Shown here: in pieces, positions 42,354-52,738 of the stretch
How the letters are laid out: every line of letters starts with the position of its first letter
Numbering within the stretch: position 1 is the first letter of the stretch
Source of the DNA: Brevundimonas sp.
GTDB taxonomy: Bacteria; Pseudomonadota; Alphaproteobacteria; Caulobacterales; Caulobacteraceae
Length of the DNA stretch: 64,000 bases
Direction: 5' to 3'
Assembly: GCF_003248455.1 (NCBI RefSeq)
Contig: NZ_QFNM01000009.1
Span: forward strand, 1-64,000
Notes under the pieces: model-generated
The model's input: the letters and a program-made list of their open reading frames with translations, nothing else
Databases searched by the model: none
Told to the model about the DNA's origin: nothing
Program-made: the position numbers and the translations under genes

Positions 42354-42459
42354 CCGTCCTCCTAGGCCTTGTGCCTAAGATCCAGACTCCCGGTCTCCAT
42401 CGCGACCCCACGTCCACGACGGAGTTTATGTATCCTAGGCACAAGGCCTAGGATGACGG
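42354..42459. repeat. REP-like inverted repeat pair between kbl and tdh
   Basis: CCTAGGCCTTGTGCCTA (42361-42377) and its exact complement TAGGCACAAGGCCTAGG (42436-42452) face each other across 58 bases. Homology extends a few bases outward with mismatches (CGTCxTCCTAGG). Each arm is itself partly palindromic. It could form a large cruciform or mRNA hairpin that uncouples tdh from kbl. Confidence 0.75.
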
Positions 42460-42472
42460 GCAAAATGTGGCG

Positions 42473-43663
42473 TCAGATGACGCCCAGTTCTCGACCCGCC
42501 TGTGTAAACGCCGCGACCGTCCGGTCGATCTGATCGAAGGTGTGGGCCGCCGACATCTGGGTGCGGATGCGGGCCTGGCCGCGCGGCACCACGGGGAAGG
42601 AAAACCCGATCACATAGACGCCCAGCTCCAGCGCCCGCGCGGCGAAATCCTGAGCCAGCTTGGCGTCGCCCAGCATGACGGGGATGATCGGATGTTCGCC
42701 GTCCAGCAGGGTGAACCCCGCCTCCGCCATCGCGCCGCGATAGCGGTGGGCGTTGGCCGACAGGCGCGTGCGCAGGGCGTCGCCCTCCGACCCTTGGGCG
42801 ATGCGGATGGCTTCCAGCGACGACCCGCACACCGCCGGCGACAGGGCGTTGGAGAACAGATAGGGCCGCGCCCGCTGCTTCAGCAGTTCGACCACCGGTT
42901 TCCGGGCGCAGATGAAGCCGCCCATGGCCCCGCCCAGCGCCTTGCCGAAGGTGCCGGTGACGAAATCGACCTGAACGCCGTGATGGGCGAAAGAGCCTCG
43001 CCCCTGCGGCCCCAGGAAGCCCGTCGCGTGACAGTCGTCGACCATGATCAGGGCGTCGTATTTGTCGGCCAGCGCCCGGATCTCGTCCAGCTTGGCGATA
43101 TAGCCGTCCATCGAGAAGGCGCCGTCGGTGGCGATGACGATGTCGCGCGCCCCGGCCGCGCGGGCCTCCTTCAGCCGGGTCTCCAGCTCGTCCATGTCCG
43201 AATTGGCGAACCGATACCGCTTGGCCTTGCACAGCCGCACCCCGTCGATGATCGAGGCGTGATTCAGGCTGTCGGACACGATGGCGTCGTTCTCTCCGAA
43301 CAGGGGCTCGAAGATCCCGCCGTTGGCGTCGAAGGCGGCGGCGAACAGAATGGCGTCCTCGAACCCCAGATAGCCGGCGATGGCGGCTTCCAGTTCCTTG
43401 TGGATCTCCAGCGTGCCGCAGATGAAGCGGACCGAGGCCGTGCCCGCACCCCACTTCGCCTGCGCCGCCATCCCGGCCTGGGTCACGCGCTCGTCGCCCG
43501 CCAGGCCCAGATAGTTGTTGGCGCAGAAGTTCAGCACGTCGCGTCCGGCGACCTGGATCACCGGCCCCTGGCGCGAGGCGATGACGCGCTCCGGCTTGGT
43601 CAGCCCCTGGGCGTCGATGTCGGTCAGTTCGCCGGCGACGCGGTCGTAGAAGGTCTGGGTCAT
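42473..43663 (-). CDS. kbl: Glycine C-acetyltransferase (2-amino-3-ketobutyrate CoA ligase)
   Basis: The 396-aa PLP enzyme of the alpha-oxoamine synthase family has NFCANNYLGLAGDERVTQAG, GTASVRFICGTLEIHKELE, IVSDSLNHASIIDGVRLCKA, IVIATDGAFSMDGYIAKLDE, IMVDDCHATGFLGPQGRGS and the PLP lysine in VTGTFGKALGGAMGGFICA. It cleaves 2-amino-3-ketobutyrate with CoA to glycine and acetyl-CoA, completing threonine breakdown with Tdh. The ATG at 43663 fits the family N terminus. Confidence 0.96.
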   Translation of the reverse strand: MTQTFYDRVAGELTDIDAQGLTKPERVIASRQGPVIQVAGRDVLNFCANNYLGLAGDERVTQAGMAAQAKWGAGTASVRFICGTLEIHKELEAAIAGYLGFEDAILFAAAFDANGGIFEPLFGENDAIVSDSLNHASIIDGVRLCKAKRYRFANSDMDELETRLKEARAAGARDIVIATDGAFSMDGYIAKLDEIRALADKYDALIMVDDCHATGFLGPQGRGSFAHHGVQVDFVTGTFGKALGGAMGGFICARKPVVELLKQRARPYLFSNALSPAVCGSSLEAIRIAQGSEGDALRTRLSANAHRYRGAMAEAGFTLLDGEHPIIPVMLGDAKLAQDFAARALELGVYVIGFSFPVVPRGQARIRTQMSAAHTFDQIDRTVAAFTQAGRELGVI

Positions 43664-43705
43664 GGGCCGCGACCTACGCCGATTTTCGATCCGTTTCCAC
43701 CCGCC

Positions 43706-44614
43706 TCAGGTCGCGGGCTGGGGGTCGGCCTCCGCCCGGATGGGACTGACGCGGATACGCCCGCCGCAGGGGGTGAAGGCGAACGGCAGGCTCAGGGCGG
43801 CGGTGTCGCTGGGCGCCGTGACCTTCACCGTCGCGGCGTCGGGGCAGGTCTTCTGCATCGTCTCGTTCGGCACCACGTTCCAGGCCATTTCGAACCAGGC
43901 CCTGGCCTGGGGCGCCAGTTCGACCGGCGTCGGCGCCTGGCCCTGACGAAAATAGCTGCCGGGGCTTTGTTCCGCGCGGACCGACGTCACGGCGCGGCCG
44001 CGCGCGTCCTGAAGCGTCACGACGGGATAGCCGGTCAGGCTGCAGGCCTGGGTTCCGATGTTCCGAAGGCTGAAGTTGCGCACCCGGTTGCCGGCGCCTG
44101 CGTCCCCTTCGCCCGCCTCCAGCTTCAGTTGCGGCGCCTTGCACGGCAGGGCCGCCGGCAGCACCCCGCCCGGCGCAGGCGTCGGCGTCCGGCCCGGCGT
44201 CGGGATCGGCCCCGGCGCCGCCTCCGCTCCGGGAATGGGCCGCGAACAGCGTTCCAGAACCGCCACCCCGGTCTGCCCGTCCGGCCCCAGCCGGCTCAGC
44301 GTGCCGCCTTCCTGACCATCGCGGGTCGCCGTCCACCATTCGACCCCTGCTCCGACATAGCGCGCGCCGCTGGCCGACTGGACAGAGCGCAGGGCATAGG
44401 CCTGGTTCCGATAGGTCACATTGGCGCTGTCGTTGTCGGCGTATTGCACCTGAAGCGTCGCCCCGCTTTCGCAGGCGAAGCCGACCGATGGGGCGGTCGA
44501 GGCGGGCGCCGCCTGCGGTTCCTCGGGCGCCGTCGACTGTTCCGGCGCCTGTTGCGAACAGGCGGCCCCGGCCAGGGCGGCGGCGGCGGCGAAGGCGGTC
44601 AGGCGGCGCGACAT
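43706..44614 (-). CDS. Lipoprotein: MliC lysozyme-inhibitor domain fused to DUF4232
   Basis: The 302-aa lipoprotein (signal peptide ending GAAC, Cys19) has two domains joined by a Pro/Gly-rich linker (PGPIPTPGRTPTPAPGG, about residues 132-150). The first (about 45-122) reads VGFACESGATLQVQYADNDS, then YALRSVQSASGARYVGAGVE and WWTATRDGQEG, the MliC/PliC c-type lysozyme inhibitor pattern. The second, KLEAGEGDAGAGNRVRNFSL, RNIGTQACSLTGYPVVTL, then CPDAATVKVTAP, matches DUF4232. It may protect peptidoglycan from lysozyme at the outer membrane. The second domain's ligand is unknown. Confidence 0.8.
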   Translation of the reverse strand: MSRRLTAFAAAAALAGAACSQQAPEQSTAPEEPQAAPASTAPSVGFACESGATLQVQYADNDSANVTYRNQAYALRSVQSASGARYVGAGVEWWTATRDGQEGGTLSRLGPDGQTGVAVLERCSRPIPGAEAAPGPIPTPGRTPTPAPGGVLPAALPCKAPQLKLEAGEGDAGAGNRVRNFSLRNIGTQACSLTGYPVVTLQDARGRAVTSVRAEQSPGSYFRQGQAPTPVELAPQARAWFEMAWNVVPNETMQKTCPDAATVKVTAPSDTAALSLPFAFTPCGGRIRVSPIRAEADPQPAT

Positions 44615-44677
44615 GATGACGTTCCCTCAGGTTTCGCCCTCAACGGGCGACCGCCCGAAAGGCTCCGCTTGCCGCGT

Positions 44678-45100
44678 TCAGTGATCGCCTTTCGGCGTTT
44701 CCATCAGTTCGATCAGCACCCCGCCCATCGCCTTGGGATGCAGGAAGACGACCGGCGTGCCGTGGGCGCCGATGCGCGGCTCGCCCGTGCCCAGGATGGT
44801 CACGCCCTTGGCCCGCATTTCCGCGACGGCGGCATGGATGTCGGCGACCTCGAAACAGACGTGGTGCTGGCCGCCCTTGGGGTTCTTCGCCAGGAAGCCG
44901 ACGATGGGGCTGGTCTCGTCATAGGGTTCGATCAGCTCGATCTGGGCCGTGGGCGTGTCCACGAAACAGACCTTCACCCCCTGCGCGGGCAGGTCGAACG
45001 GCTCGCCGATCCGGGTCGCCCCCAGCACGTCGCGATACAGTTTGATCGACTCGGCGATGGACGGCGTGGCGACGCCGACATGGTTCAGGGCGCCGATCAT
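44678..45100 (-). CDS. mce: Methylmalonyl-CoA epimerase
   Basis: The 140-aa glyoxalase-fold protein shows NHVGVATPSIAESIKLYRDV (metal His7), VCFVDTPTAQIELIEPYD, GGQHHVCFEVADIHAAVAEM and LHPKAMGGVLIELME (metal Glu). It interconverts the (S) and (R) isomers of methylmalonyl-CoA between propionyl-CoA carboxylase and the mutase. The ATG overlaps the mutB stop (ATGA, 45097-45100). It is the last gene of the propionyl-CoA operon. Confidence 0.95.
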   Translation of the reverse strand: MIGALNHVGVATPSIAESIKLYRDVLGATRIGEPFDLPAQGVKVCFVDTPTAQIELIEPYDETSPIVGFLAKNPKGGQHHVCFEVADIHAAVAEMRAKGVTILGTGEPRIGAHGTPVVFLHPKAMGGVLIELMETPKGDH

Positions 45101-47268
45101 GGCTTGTCCTTGCTCGGAGCGGGCTGGGCGTATCCCAGCCGCTGGTTCAGCTTCTCGATCAGGTCGACCGCCGTATCGGCGATGGCCGAGCCGGGCGGAT
45201 AGACGGCGGCGGCGCCCATATCCAGCAAGGGCTGGACGTCCGACGGCGGAATGACGCCCCCGACCACGATCATGATGTCGGGCCGGCCCAGCTTCTCCAG
45301 CTCGGCCTTCAGCTCCGGGACCAGCGTCAGATGCCCGGCCGCCAGCGACGACGCGCCGACCGCATGGACGCCCTTCTCGACCGCATCCCTGGCCGCCTCG
45401 GCCGGGGTCTGGAACAGGCTGCCCGCCGTCACGTCGAAGCCCAGGTCGCCATAGCCGGTGGCGACGACCTTCTGACCCCGGTCGTGGCCGTCCTGGCCCA
45501 GTTTGGCGATCAGGATGCGCGGGGGGCCGCCGTCGTTCTCCACGAAGGTCGCCACCATGTCGCGGGCGCGGGCGAAGCGGGCGTCGGTTCCCGCCTCCTT
45601 GGCGTAGACGCCCGACACGGTCTGGACCGTCGCCACATGGCGGCCGAAAGCGGCCTCCAGCGCATCGGAAATCTCGCCCACCGTCGCCTTTGCGCGGGCG
45701 GCTTGAACCGCCAGTTCCAGCAGATTAGCGGTCCCCCGCGCGCCCTCTGTCAGGGCGTCCAGCGCCGCGTCGGTCTCCGCCTGGTCCCGTTCGGCGCGCA
45801 GCCGTTTCAGCTTGTCGATCTGGGCCGCCAGCACCGCCGCATTGTCGACCTTCAGCATCGGAATGTCGTCGGCGACGGGGTTCGGATATTTGTTCACCCC
45901 CACCACCGTCTGCTGGCCGGTGTCGATCCGGGCCTGAGTCCTGGCCGCCGACTCCTCGATCCGCAGCTTGGGTATGCCGGCCTCGATCGCCTTGGCCATG
46001 CCGCCCAGGGCCTCGACCTCGGCCATATGGGCGCGGGCGCGTTCGGCCAGTTCATGGGTCAGGCGCTCGACATAGAAGCTGCCGCCCCAGGGGTCGATCA
46101 CCCGGGTCAGCCCCGTCTCCTGCTGCAGCAGGATCTGGGTGTTGCGCGCGATCCGGGCCGAGAAGTCGGTCGGAAGCGCCAGGGCCTCGTCCAGGGCGTT
46201 GGTGTGCAGGCTCTGCGTCTGGCCGCCCGCCGCCGCCATGGCCTCGACCATGGTGCGGGGCACATTGTTGAATACGTCCTGCGCCGCCAGCGACCAGCCC
46301 GAGGTCTGGCAGTGGGCGCGCAGCGACAGGGACTTGGGATCGACCCCGCCCTCTTTCCGCACCGCCTCGGCCCACAGCAGGCGGCCGGCGCGCATCTTGG
46401 CCACCTCCATGAAATAGTTCATGCCGATGGCCCAGAAGAAGCTCAGGCGCGGGGCGAACCGGTCGATGGCCATGCCCGCCGCGACGCCCGCCCGCAGATA
46501 TTCGATCCCGTCCGACAGGGTGTAGGCCAGTTCGATGTCCGCCGAGGCCCCCGCCTCCTGCATATGATAGCCGGAGATGGAGATGCTGTTGAACTTGGGA
46601 GTCTCCTGCGCCGTCCAGGCGAAGATGTCGGCGATGATCCGCATCGAGGGCTCGGGCGGATAGATGTAGGTGTTCCTGACCATGAACTCCTTCAGAATGT
46701 CGTTCTGAATGGTCCCGGTCAGCTTTTCGTGGGGGACGCCCTGTTCCTCGGCCGCGACGACATAGAGGGCCAGGATCGGCAGCACCGCCCCGTTCATCGT
46801 CATCGACACCGACATCTGGTCCAGCGGTATGCCGTCGAACAGGGTGCGCATGTCATAGATGCTGTCGATGGCCACGCCCGCCATGCCGACGTCGCCCTTC
46901 ACGCGCGGGTGGTCTGAGTCATAGCCACGGTGCGTCGCCAGATCGAAGGCGATGCTCAGCCCCTTCTGGCCGGCCGCCAGGTTGCGGCGATAGAAGGCGT
47001 TGGACTCCTCGGCGGTGGAGAAGCCCGCATATTGCCGGATGGTCCACGGATTGCCCGCATACATGGTCGGATAGGGGCCGCGCACGAAGGGGGCGAACCC
47101 AGGCAGGCCGTGCTGATGATCCAGTTCGGCCGCGGCGTCGGCTCCATAGACGGTCGCGACCGTCAGCCCCTCGGGCGTCAGCCAAGGCTCGCGCGCCGGC
47201 CCCTGCCCCGTGGCGTCGAGGCTCAGGGAGATGCGGGTGAAGTCAGGGAAATTCCCAGAAGCGCTCAT
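45097..47268 (-). CDS. mutB: Methylmalonyl-CoA mutase large (catalytic) subunit
   Basis: The 723-aa B12 enzyme has the substrate barrel (FVRGPYPTMYAGNPWTIRQY, AGFSTAEESNAFYRRNLAAG, SVSMTMNGAVLPILALYVVA, SISGYHMQEAGASADIELAY) and the C-terminal cobalamin domain with LGQDGHDRGQKVVATGYGDL (DxHxxG, His cobalt ligand). It rearranges (R)-methylmalonyl-CoA to succinyl-CoA. Its ATG overlaps the mutA stop by four bases and its stop overlaps mce. Length is as expected. Confidence 0.97.
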   Translation of the reverse strand: MSASGNFPDFTRISLSLDATGQGPAREPWLTPEGLTVATVYGADAAAELDHQHGLPGFAPFVRGPYPTMYAGNPWTIRQYAGFSTAEESNAFYRRNLAAGQKGLSIAFDLATHRGYDSDHPRVKGDVGMAGVAIDSIYDMRTLFDGIPLDQMSVSMTMNGAVLPILALYVVAAEEQGVPHEKLTGTIQNDILKEFMVRNTYIYPPEPSMRIIADIFAWTAQETPKFNSISISGYHMQEAGASADIELAYTLSDGIEYLRAGVAAGMAIDRFAPRLSFFWAIGMNYFMEVAKMRAGRLLWAEAVRKEGGVDPKSLSLRAHCQTSGWSLAAQDVFNNVPRTMVEAMAAAGGQTQSLHTNALDEALALPTDFSARIARNTQILLQQETGLTRVIDPWGGSFYVERLTHELAERARAHMAEVEALGGMAKAIEAGIPKLRIEESAARTQARIDTGQQTVVGVNKYPNPVADDIPMLKVDNAAVLAAQIDKLKRLRAERDQAETDAALDALTEGARGTANLLELAVQAARAKATVGEISDALEAAFGRHVATVQTVSGVYAKEAGTDARFARARDMVATFVENDGGPPRILIAKLGQDGHDRGQKVVATGYGDLGFDVTAGSLFQTPAEAARDAVEKGVHAVGASSLAAGHLTLVPELKAELEKLGRPDIMIVVGGVIPPSDVQPLLDMGAAAVYPPGSAIADTAVDLIEKLNQRLGYAQPAPSKDKP

Positions 47269-48644
47269 TGGCCGGCCTCCTCAAAGGCTGCGGCGAAGCG
47301 GATCGGGCTCAGGGGTTCGCAGACCCGTGCGACCGCCGCAGCGGCCTCATCGCCCGCCTCGACCGGCGCAGGCCGCACATCCGTATCCACATATTTGGTC
47401 ACGCCGACCATCTGGGCCGCGCCGTTCGCCAGCGCCGCCTCGCGGACCTGACGGGCGCGGGCGATGCGGGGCTGGACGATCCCGCCCTTCAAGGCCTGCA
47501 CCAAGCCGCCTTCGCCCTCGATGGCCTGGAACTCGGCCCAGCCGGCCTGGGCCAGGTCATGGGTGCGCGCGTCCAGATACCAGCTGCCTGAGGCCGGATC
47601 GTCGACCCGCCCCAGGTTCGATTCCTCCATCAGGATCAACTGGGTGTTCCGGGCCTGGCGCCGGGCGAAGGCGTCGGGGCGCCCCTCGGCGCGGGTGAAG
47701 CCGTCCAGCACCACCACGTCCGCCCCGCCGACCGCGCCCGCGAAACCCGCGGCCGTCAGCCGCAGCAGATTGGGCCAGGGATCGCGCGCCGACAGCATCC
47801 GCCGCGACGACCGCGCCTCGATCACGGCCGGGGCGTCCACGCCGAAGGCGCGCGCCAGGTTCGCCCAGATCAGCCGCATGGCCCGCACCTTGGCCAGGCT
47901 GTCGAAATATTCCTGATCGACCGACAGGCCGACCGCCGTGCCGCGCAGGGCCGCCTCGGCCGTCAGGCCCGCCTCCGTCGCCGCGCGGACATAGGCGACG
48001 ACGGCGCCGGCCGCGAACGCCAGCTCCTGGGCGATGGAGCCGCCCGCCTCGTGCGCGACCCGCCCGCCGGCCATGAAGAAACCGGCCTCGGGATAGGCGC
48101 CGGCGTGACGCGCCGCCGCATCGGCGGCCAGGCGCAGATGATCCTCGATGGCGCGCGGCGCCCCGCCCGCTGCGGCGAAGGCCGAGATCGGATCCATGTG
48201 AAAACGCAGTTTCGCGCGCGGCGCGCCCTTGGCGACGACGGCCAGGGCGTCGGCGGCCTCCGGCCCGTCGATCCCGGCGTCCAGCGCGACCGGCGCCAGT
48301 TCCAGCGCCACCCCCTCCAGCGCCCGGCCCAAAGAGGCGGCTCCAACCAGCAGCCCGCCCGTCAGCAGCACCGAAGCCGCCCCGTTCTCCAGGTCGGTCA
48401 GGACGGCGGCGTTGGCCGCCTCGGGCTCGTCGCCTTCGACCAGGGTCCGCAGGTCCCAGGCCCGCCCCTCGGCGTCTGACGGCCGCGGCGCGAAGATCGG
48501 CTGCCCCCCCGTCGCCTCGGCGTAGAGCGGGCGCGTGACCAGATGGTCGGCGTCCAGATGCAGCAGGCTTTCGAGCGGCCTGTCCTTGAGCGCCTTCTGG
48601 GCCGACTCGCGCCATTCCAGGGGCGTGGGGGTTGGGAAGGTCAT
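47265..48644 (-). CDS. mutA: Methylmalonyl-CoA mutase small subunit
   Basis: The 459-aa protein is homologous to the mutase barrel but lacks a cobalamin-binding DxHxxG domain, as in heterodimeric mutases. Visible blocks are LYAEATGGQPIFAPRPSDAE, LRFHMDPISAFAAAGGAPRA, RMLSARDPWPNLLRLTAAGF and EESNLGRVDDPASGSWYLDA. It is shorter than the classical MutA (about 620 aa), because the degenerate C-terminal domain seems to be lost. Start 48644; overlaps mutB by four bases. Confidence 0.88.
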   Translation of the reverse strand: MTFPTPTPLEWRESAQKALKDRPLESLLHLDADHLVTRPLYAEATGGQPIFAPRPSDAEGRAWDLRTLVEGDEPEAANAAVLTDLENGAASVLLTGGLLVGAASLGRALEGVALELAPVALDAGIDGPEAADALAVVAKGAPRAKLRFHMDPISAFAAAGGAPRAIEDHLRLAADAAARHAGAYPEAGFFMAGGRVAHEAGGSIAQELAFAAGAVVAYVRAATEAGLTAEAALRGTAVGLSVDQEYFDSLAKVRAMRLIWANLARAFGVDAPAVIEARSSRRMLSARDPWPNLLRLTAAGFAGAVGGADVVVLDGFTRAEGRPDAFARRQARNTQLILMEESNLGRVDDPASGSWYLDARTHDLAQAGWAEFQAIEGEGGLVQALKGGIVQPRIARARQVREAALANGAAQMVGVTKYVDTDVRPAPVEAGDEAAAAVARVCEPLSPIRFAAAFEEAGQ

Positions 48645-48675
48645 GCGACGTTCCCGTTTGTGCAGCGGGCGAGCA

Positions 48676-50655
<1,980 letters not shown>

Positions 50656-50657
50656 GG

Positions 50658-51056
50658 TCAGTCCTTCAGTCTGAAAGCGTCCAACCATTCGGCCAGGCTT
50701 TCGGAGTCAGTGTCGGGGGTAGAAATGTAGGCCGGCAGTAGCGCAAGAACGGCTTCGCGGTCAGCCTCGGGCCAAGTCGTGAAACCTGATGTCTCCAGTT
50801 TCAGACGAACCATTTCACCGAGTGTTATCCAGCCGTCCCCATAGGGTTCGCGAATAACTCTACGCAGAAATTCCGGAAGGACCCGAGGGATAATCTTGTC
50901 AGAATCTATGGTGGTAGCGGCTCGGAAAAGCAGCAGGTCAACGTCTCGATCAGACCATTCCTCAGGGCGCAAGGCGTCCATCCGGATCAGCCGCTCGCTA
51001 TCCTCATTTCGAACGCAGTGGACCGCCGCTGGATCGATGACACCAAGTGAGCCCAT
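50658..51056 (-). CDS. Unknown protein inserted in the propionyl-CoA operon
   Basis: This 132-aa protein lies exactly between pccB and pccA. Its ATG overlaps the pccB stop (TGATG; a GTG at 51059 is also possible) and it stops two bases before pccA. It reads GSLGVIDPAAVHCVRNEDSE, LRPEEWSDRDVDLLLFRAAT, KIIPRVLPEFLRRVIREPYG, then EADREAVLALLPAYIS and ESLAEWLDAFRLKD. It is acidic and mostly helical, with no signal or membrane helix. Codon use is visibly less GC-rich than pccA and pccB. No family is recognised with confidence; the LPEFLRRVI / REAVLALLPAYI pattern is reminiscent of small DUF6714-like proteins. Confidence 0.75.
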   Translation of the reverse strand: MGSLGVIDPAAVHCVRNEDSERLIRMDALRPEEWSDRDVDLLLFRAATTIDSDKIIPRVLPEFLRRVIREPYGDGWITLGEMVRLKLETSGFTTWPEADREAVLALLPAYISTPDTDSESLAEWLDAFRLKD

Positions 51057-52591
51057 CACAGCGGAATGTTGTCGTGCTTCTTCCAGGGGTTCTCCTGGAC
51101 CTTGTTCTTCAGCGTCCGCAGGGCCTTCACCAGCCGCCGCCGCGTGCCGTGGGGCATGATGACGTCGTCGATGTATCCCAGGCCCGCCGCCACGAACGGA
51201 TTGGCGAAGCGGTCCTTGTACTCGGCCTCGCGCGCGGCCAGGGCCGCCGGATCGCCGGCCTCCTTGCGGAAGATGATCTCGACCGCCCCCTTGGCGCCCA
51301 TGACGGCGATCTCGGCGGTGGGCCAGGCGTAGTTGACGTCGCCGCGCAGGTGCTTGGAGCTCATCACGTCATAGGCGCCGCCATAGGCCTTGCGCGTGAT
51401 CAGGGTCAGTTTCGGCACCGTCGCCTCGGCATAGGCGAACAGCAGCTTGGCTCCGTGCTTGATCAGGGCGCCGTACTCCTGCTTCGTCCCCGGCATGAAG
51501 CCCGGCACGTCCACCAGCGTCACCAGCGGAATGTCGAAGGCGTCGCAGAAGCGCACGAACCGGGCGGCCTTGCGGCTTGAATCGATGTCCAGCACACCCG
51601 CCAGAACCTGGGGCTGGTTGGCGACGATGCCGACCGTCTGGCCGTCCAGCCGGCCGAAGCCGGTGATGATGTTCTTGGCGAAGTCGGCCCCGATCTCGAA
51701 GAAGTCGGCCTCGTCGACCACCTTCAGGATCAGCTCCTTCATGTCATAGGGCTGGTTCGGATTGGCCGGGACCAGGGTGTCCAGCGAGGGCTCGTCGCGA
51801 TCCGGCTCGTCATAGCTCTCGCGCACCGGCGGCTTTTCGCGGTTCGACAGGGGCAAAAAGCCGATCAGGCGGCGGACCTCCGACAGGGCCTCCAGATCGT
51901 TCTCGAACGCCCCGTCCGCCACGCCCGACTTGCCCGCATGGACCCGCGCGCCGCCCAGGTCCTCGTGGCTGACCACCTCGTTGGTGACGGTCTTCACCAC
52001 GTCCGGGCCGGTCACGTACATGTAGGAGGTGTCCTTCACCATGAAGATGAAGTCGGTGATGGCCGGCGAATAGACGTCGCCGCCCGCGCAAGGGCCCATG
52101 ATGACGCTGATCTGGGGGATGACGCCAGATGCCAGGGTGTTCTGCAGGAAGATGTCGGCGTAACCGGCCAGGCTCTCCACCCCCTCCTGAATGCGCGCGC
52201 CGCCCGCATCGAACAGGCCGATGATCGGCGCGCCCGCGGTCAGGGCCATCTTCTGCAGCTTGACGATCTTGGCCGCATGGGCGCCCGACAGCGAGCCGCC
52301 GAAGACGGTGAAATCCTTGGAGAAGACATAGACCAGCCGCCCGCCGATGGTCCCGCGCCCCGTCACCACCCCGTCCCCGGGGATGCGCTGATCCTGCATG
52401 CCGAAGTCGTGGCTGCGGTGCTCCACGAACATGTCGGTCTCCTCGAAGGAGCCTTCGTCCAGCAGCACGTCGATCCGTTCGCGCGCGGTCAGCTTGCCCT
52501 TGGCGTGCTGGGCGGCGATACGCTTTTCCCCGCCGCCCAATTTCGCGGCGGCGCGGCGGCGCTCCAGTTCTTCGAGGATGGCTTGGGTCAT
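51056..52591 (-). CDS. pccB: Propionyl-CoA carboxylase beta subunit (carboxyltransferase)
   Basis: The 511-aa protein contains the acyl-CoA carboxyltransferase blocks HAKGKLTARERIDVLLDEGS, VFSKDFTVFGGSLSGAHAAK, IGLFDAGGARIQEGVESLAG, IMGPCAGGDVYSPAITDFIF, VDVPGFMPGTKQEYGALIKH and AYGGAYDVMSSKHLRGDVNY. It transfers CO2 from biotin on PccA to propionyl-CoA. It is the first gene of the operon, and the PccR-like regulator is divergent. The intergenic DNA holds many GCAAA/TTTGC half-sites. Confidence 0.97.
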   Translation of the reverse strand: MTQAILEELERRRAAAKLGGGEKRIAAQHAKGKLTARERIDVLLDEGSFEETDMFVEHRSHDFGMQDQRIPGDGVVTGRGTIGGRLVYVFSKDFTVFGGSLSGAHAAKIVKLQKMALTAGAPIIGLFDAGGARIQEGVESLAGYADIFLQNTLASGVIPQISVIMGPCAGGDVYSPAITDFIFMVKDTSYMYVTGPDVVKTVTNEVVSHEDLGGARVHAGKSGVADGAFENDLEALSEVRRLIGFLPLSNREKPPVRESYDEPDRDEPSLDTLVPANPNQPYDMKELILKVVDEADFFEIGADFAKNIITGFGRLDGQTVGIVANQPQVLAGVLDIDSSRKAARFVRFCDAFDIPLVTLVDVPGFMPGTKQEYGALIKHGAKLLFAYAEATVPKLTLITRKAYGGAYDVMSSKHLRGDVNYAWPTAEIAVMGAKGAVEIIFRKEAGDPAALAAREAEYKDRFANPFVAAGLGYIDDVIMPHGTRRRLVKALRTLKNKVQENPWKKHDNIPL

Positions 52592-52653
52592 GTTCCGTTC
52601 GACCGTCCCTGTTGTTGTTCGCTGTTCTTGTCCTATGGAGTGGCGACTTCATC

Positions 52654-52738
52654 GCAAATACGCAAATGCAACTTCGCAAAAAGTGTGGAACTGCGCGGGC
52701 TTGCAAAGGACGCCGAGATGATTTGCAAAGTTGCGAAT
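52654..52738. promoter_or_regulatory. TTTGCAAA-type half-site array between pccB and the PccR-like gene
   Basis: GCAAA cores occur at 52654, 52662 and 52676, with TGCAA at 52668, TTGCAAAG at 52701, a palindromic TTTGCAAA at 52722-52729 and TTGCGAAT at 52731-52738. The last touches the ATG at 52737. Rhodobacter PccR has been reported to bind TTTGCAAA repeats, so this is the likely operator region for both divergent genes. Confidence 0.7.

Noticed and set aside
45331..46917. Long plus-strand open frame of 528 codons
   Set aside because: It lies antisense to the methylmalonyl-CoA mutase gene and has no recognisable domain.
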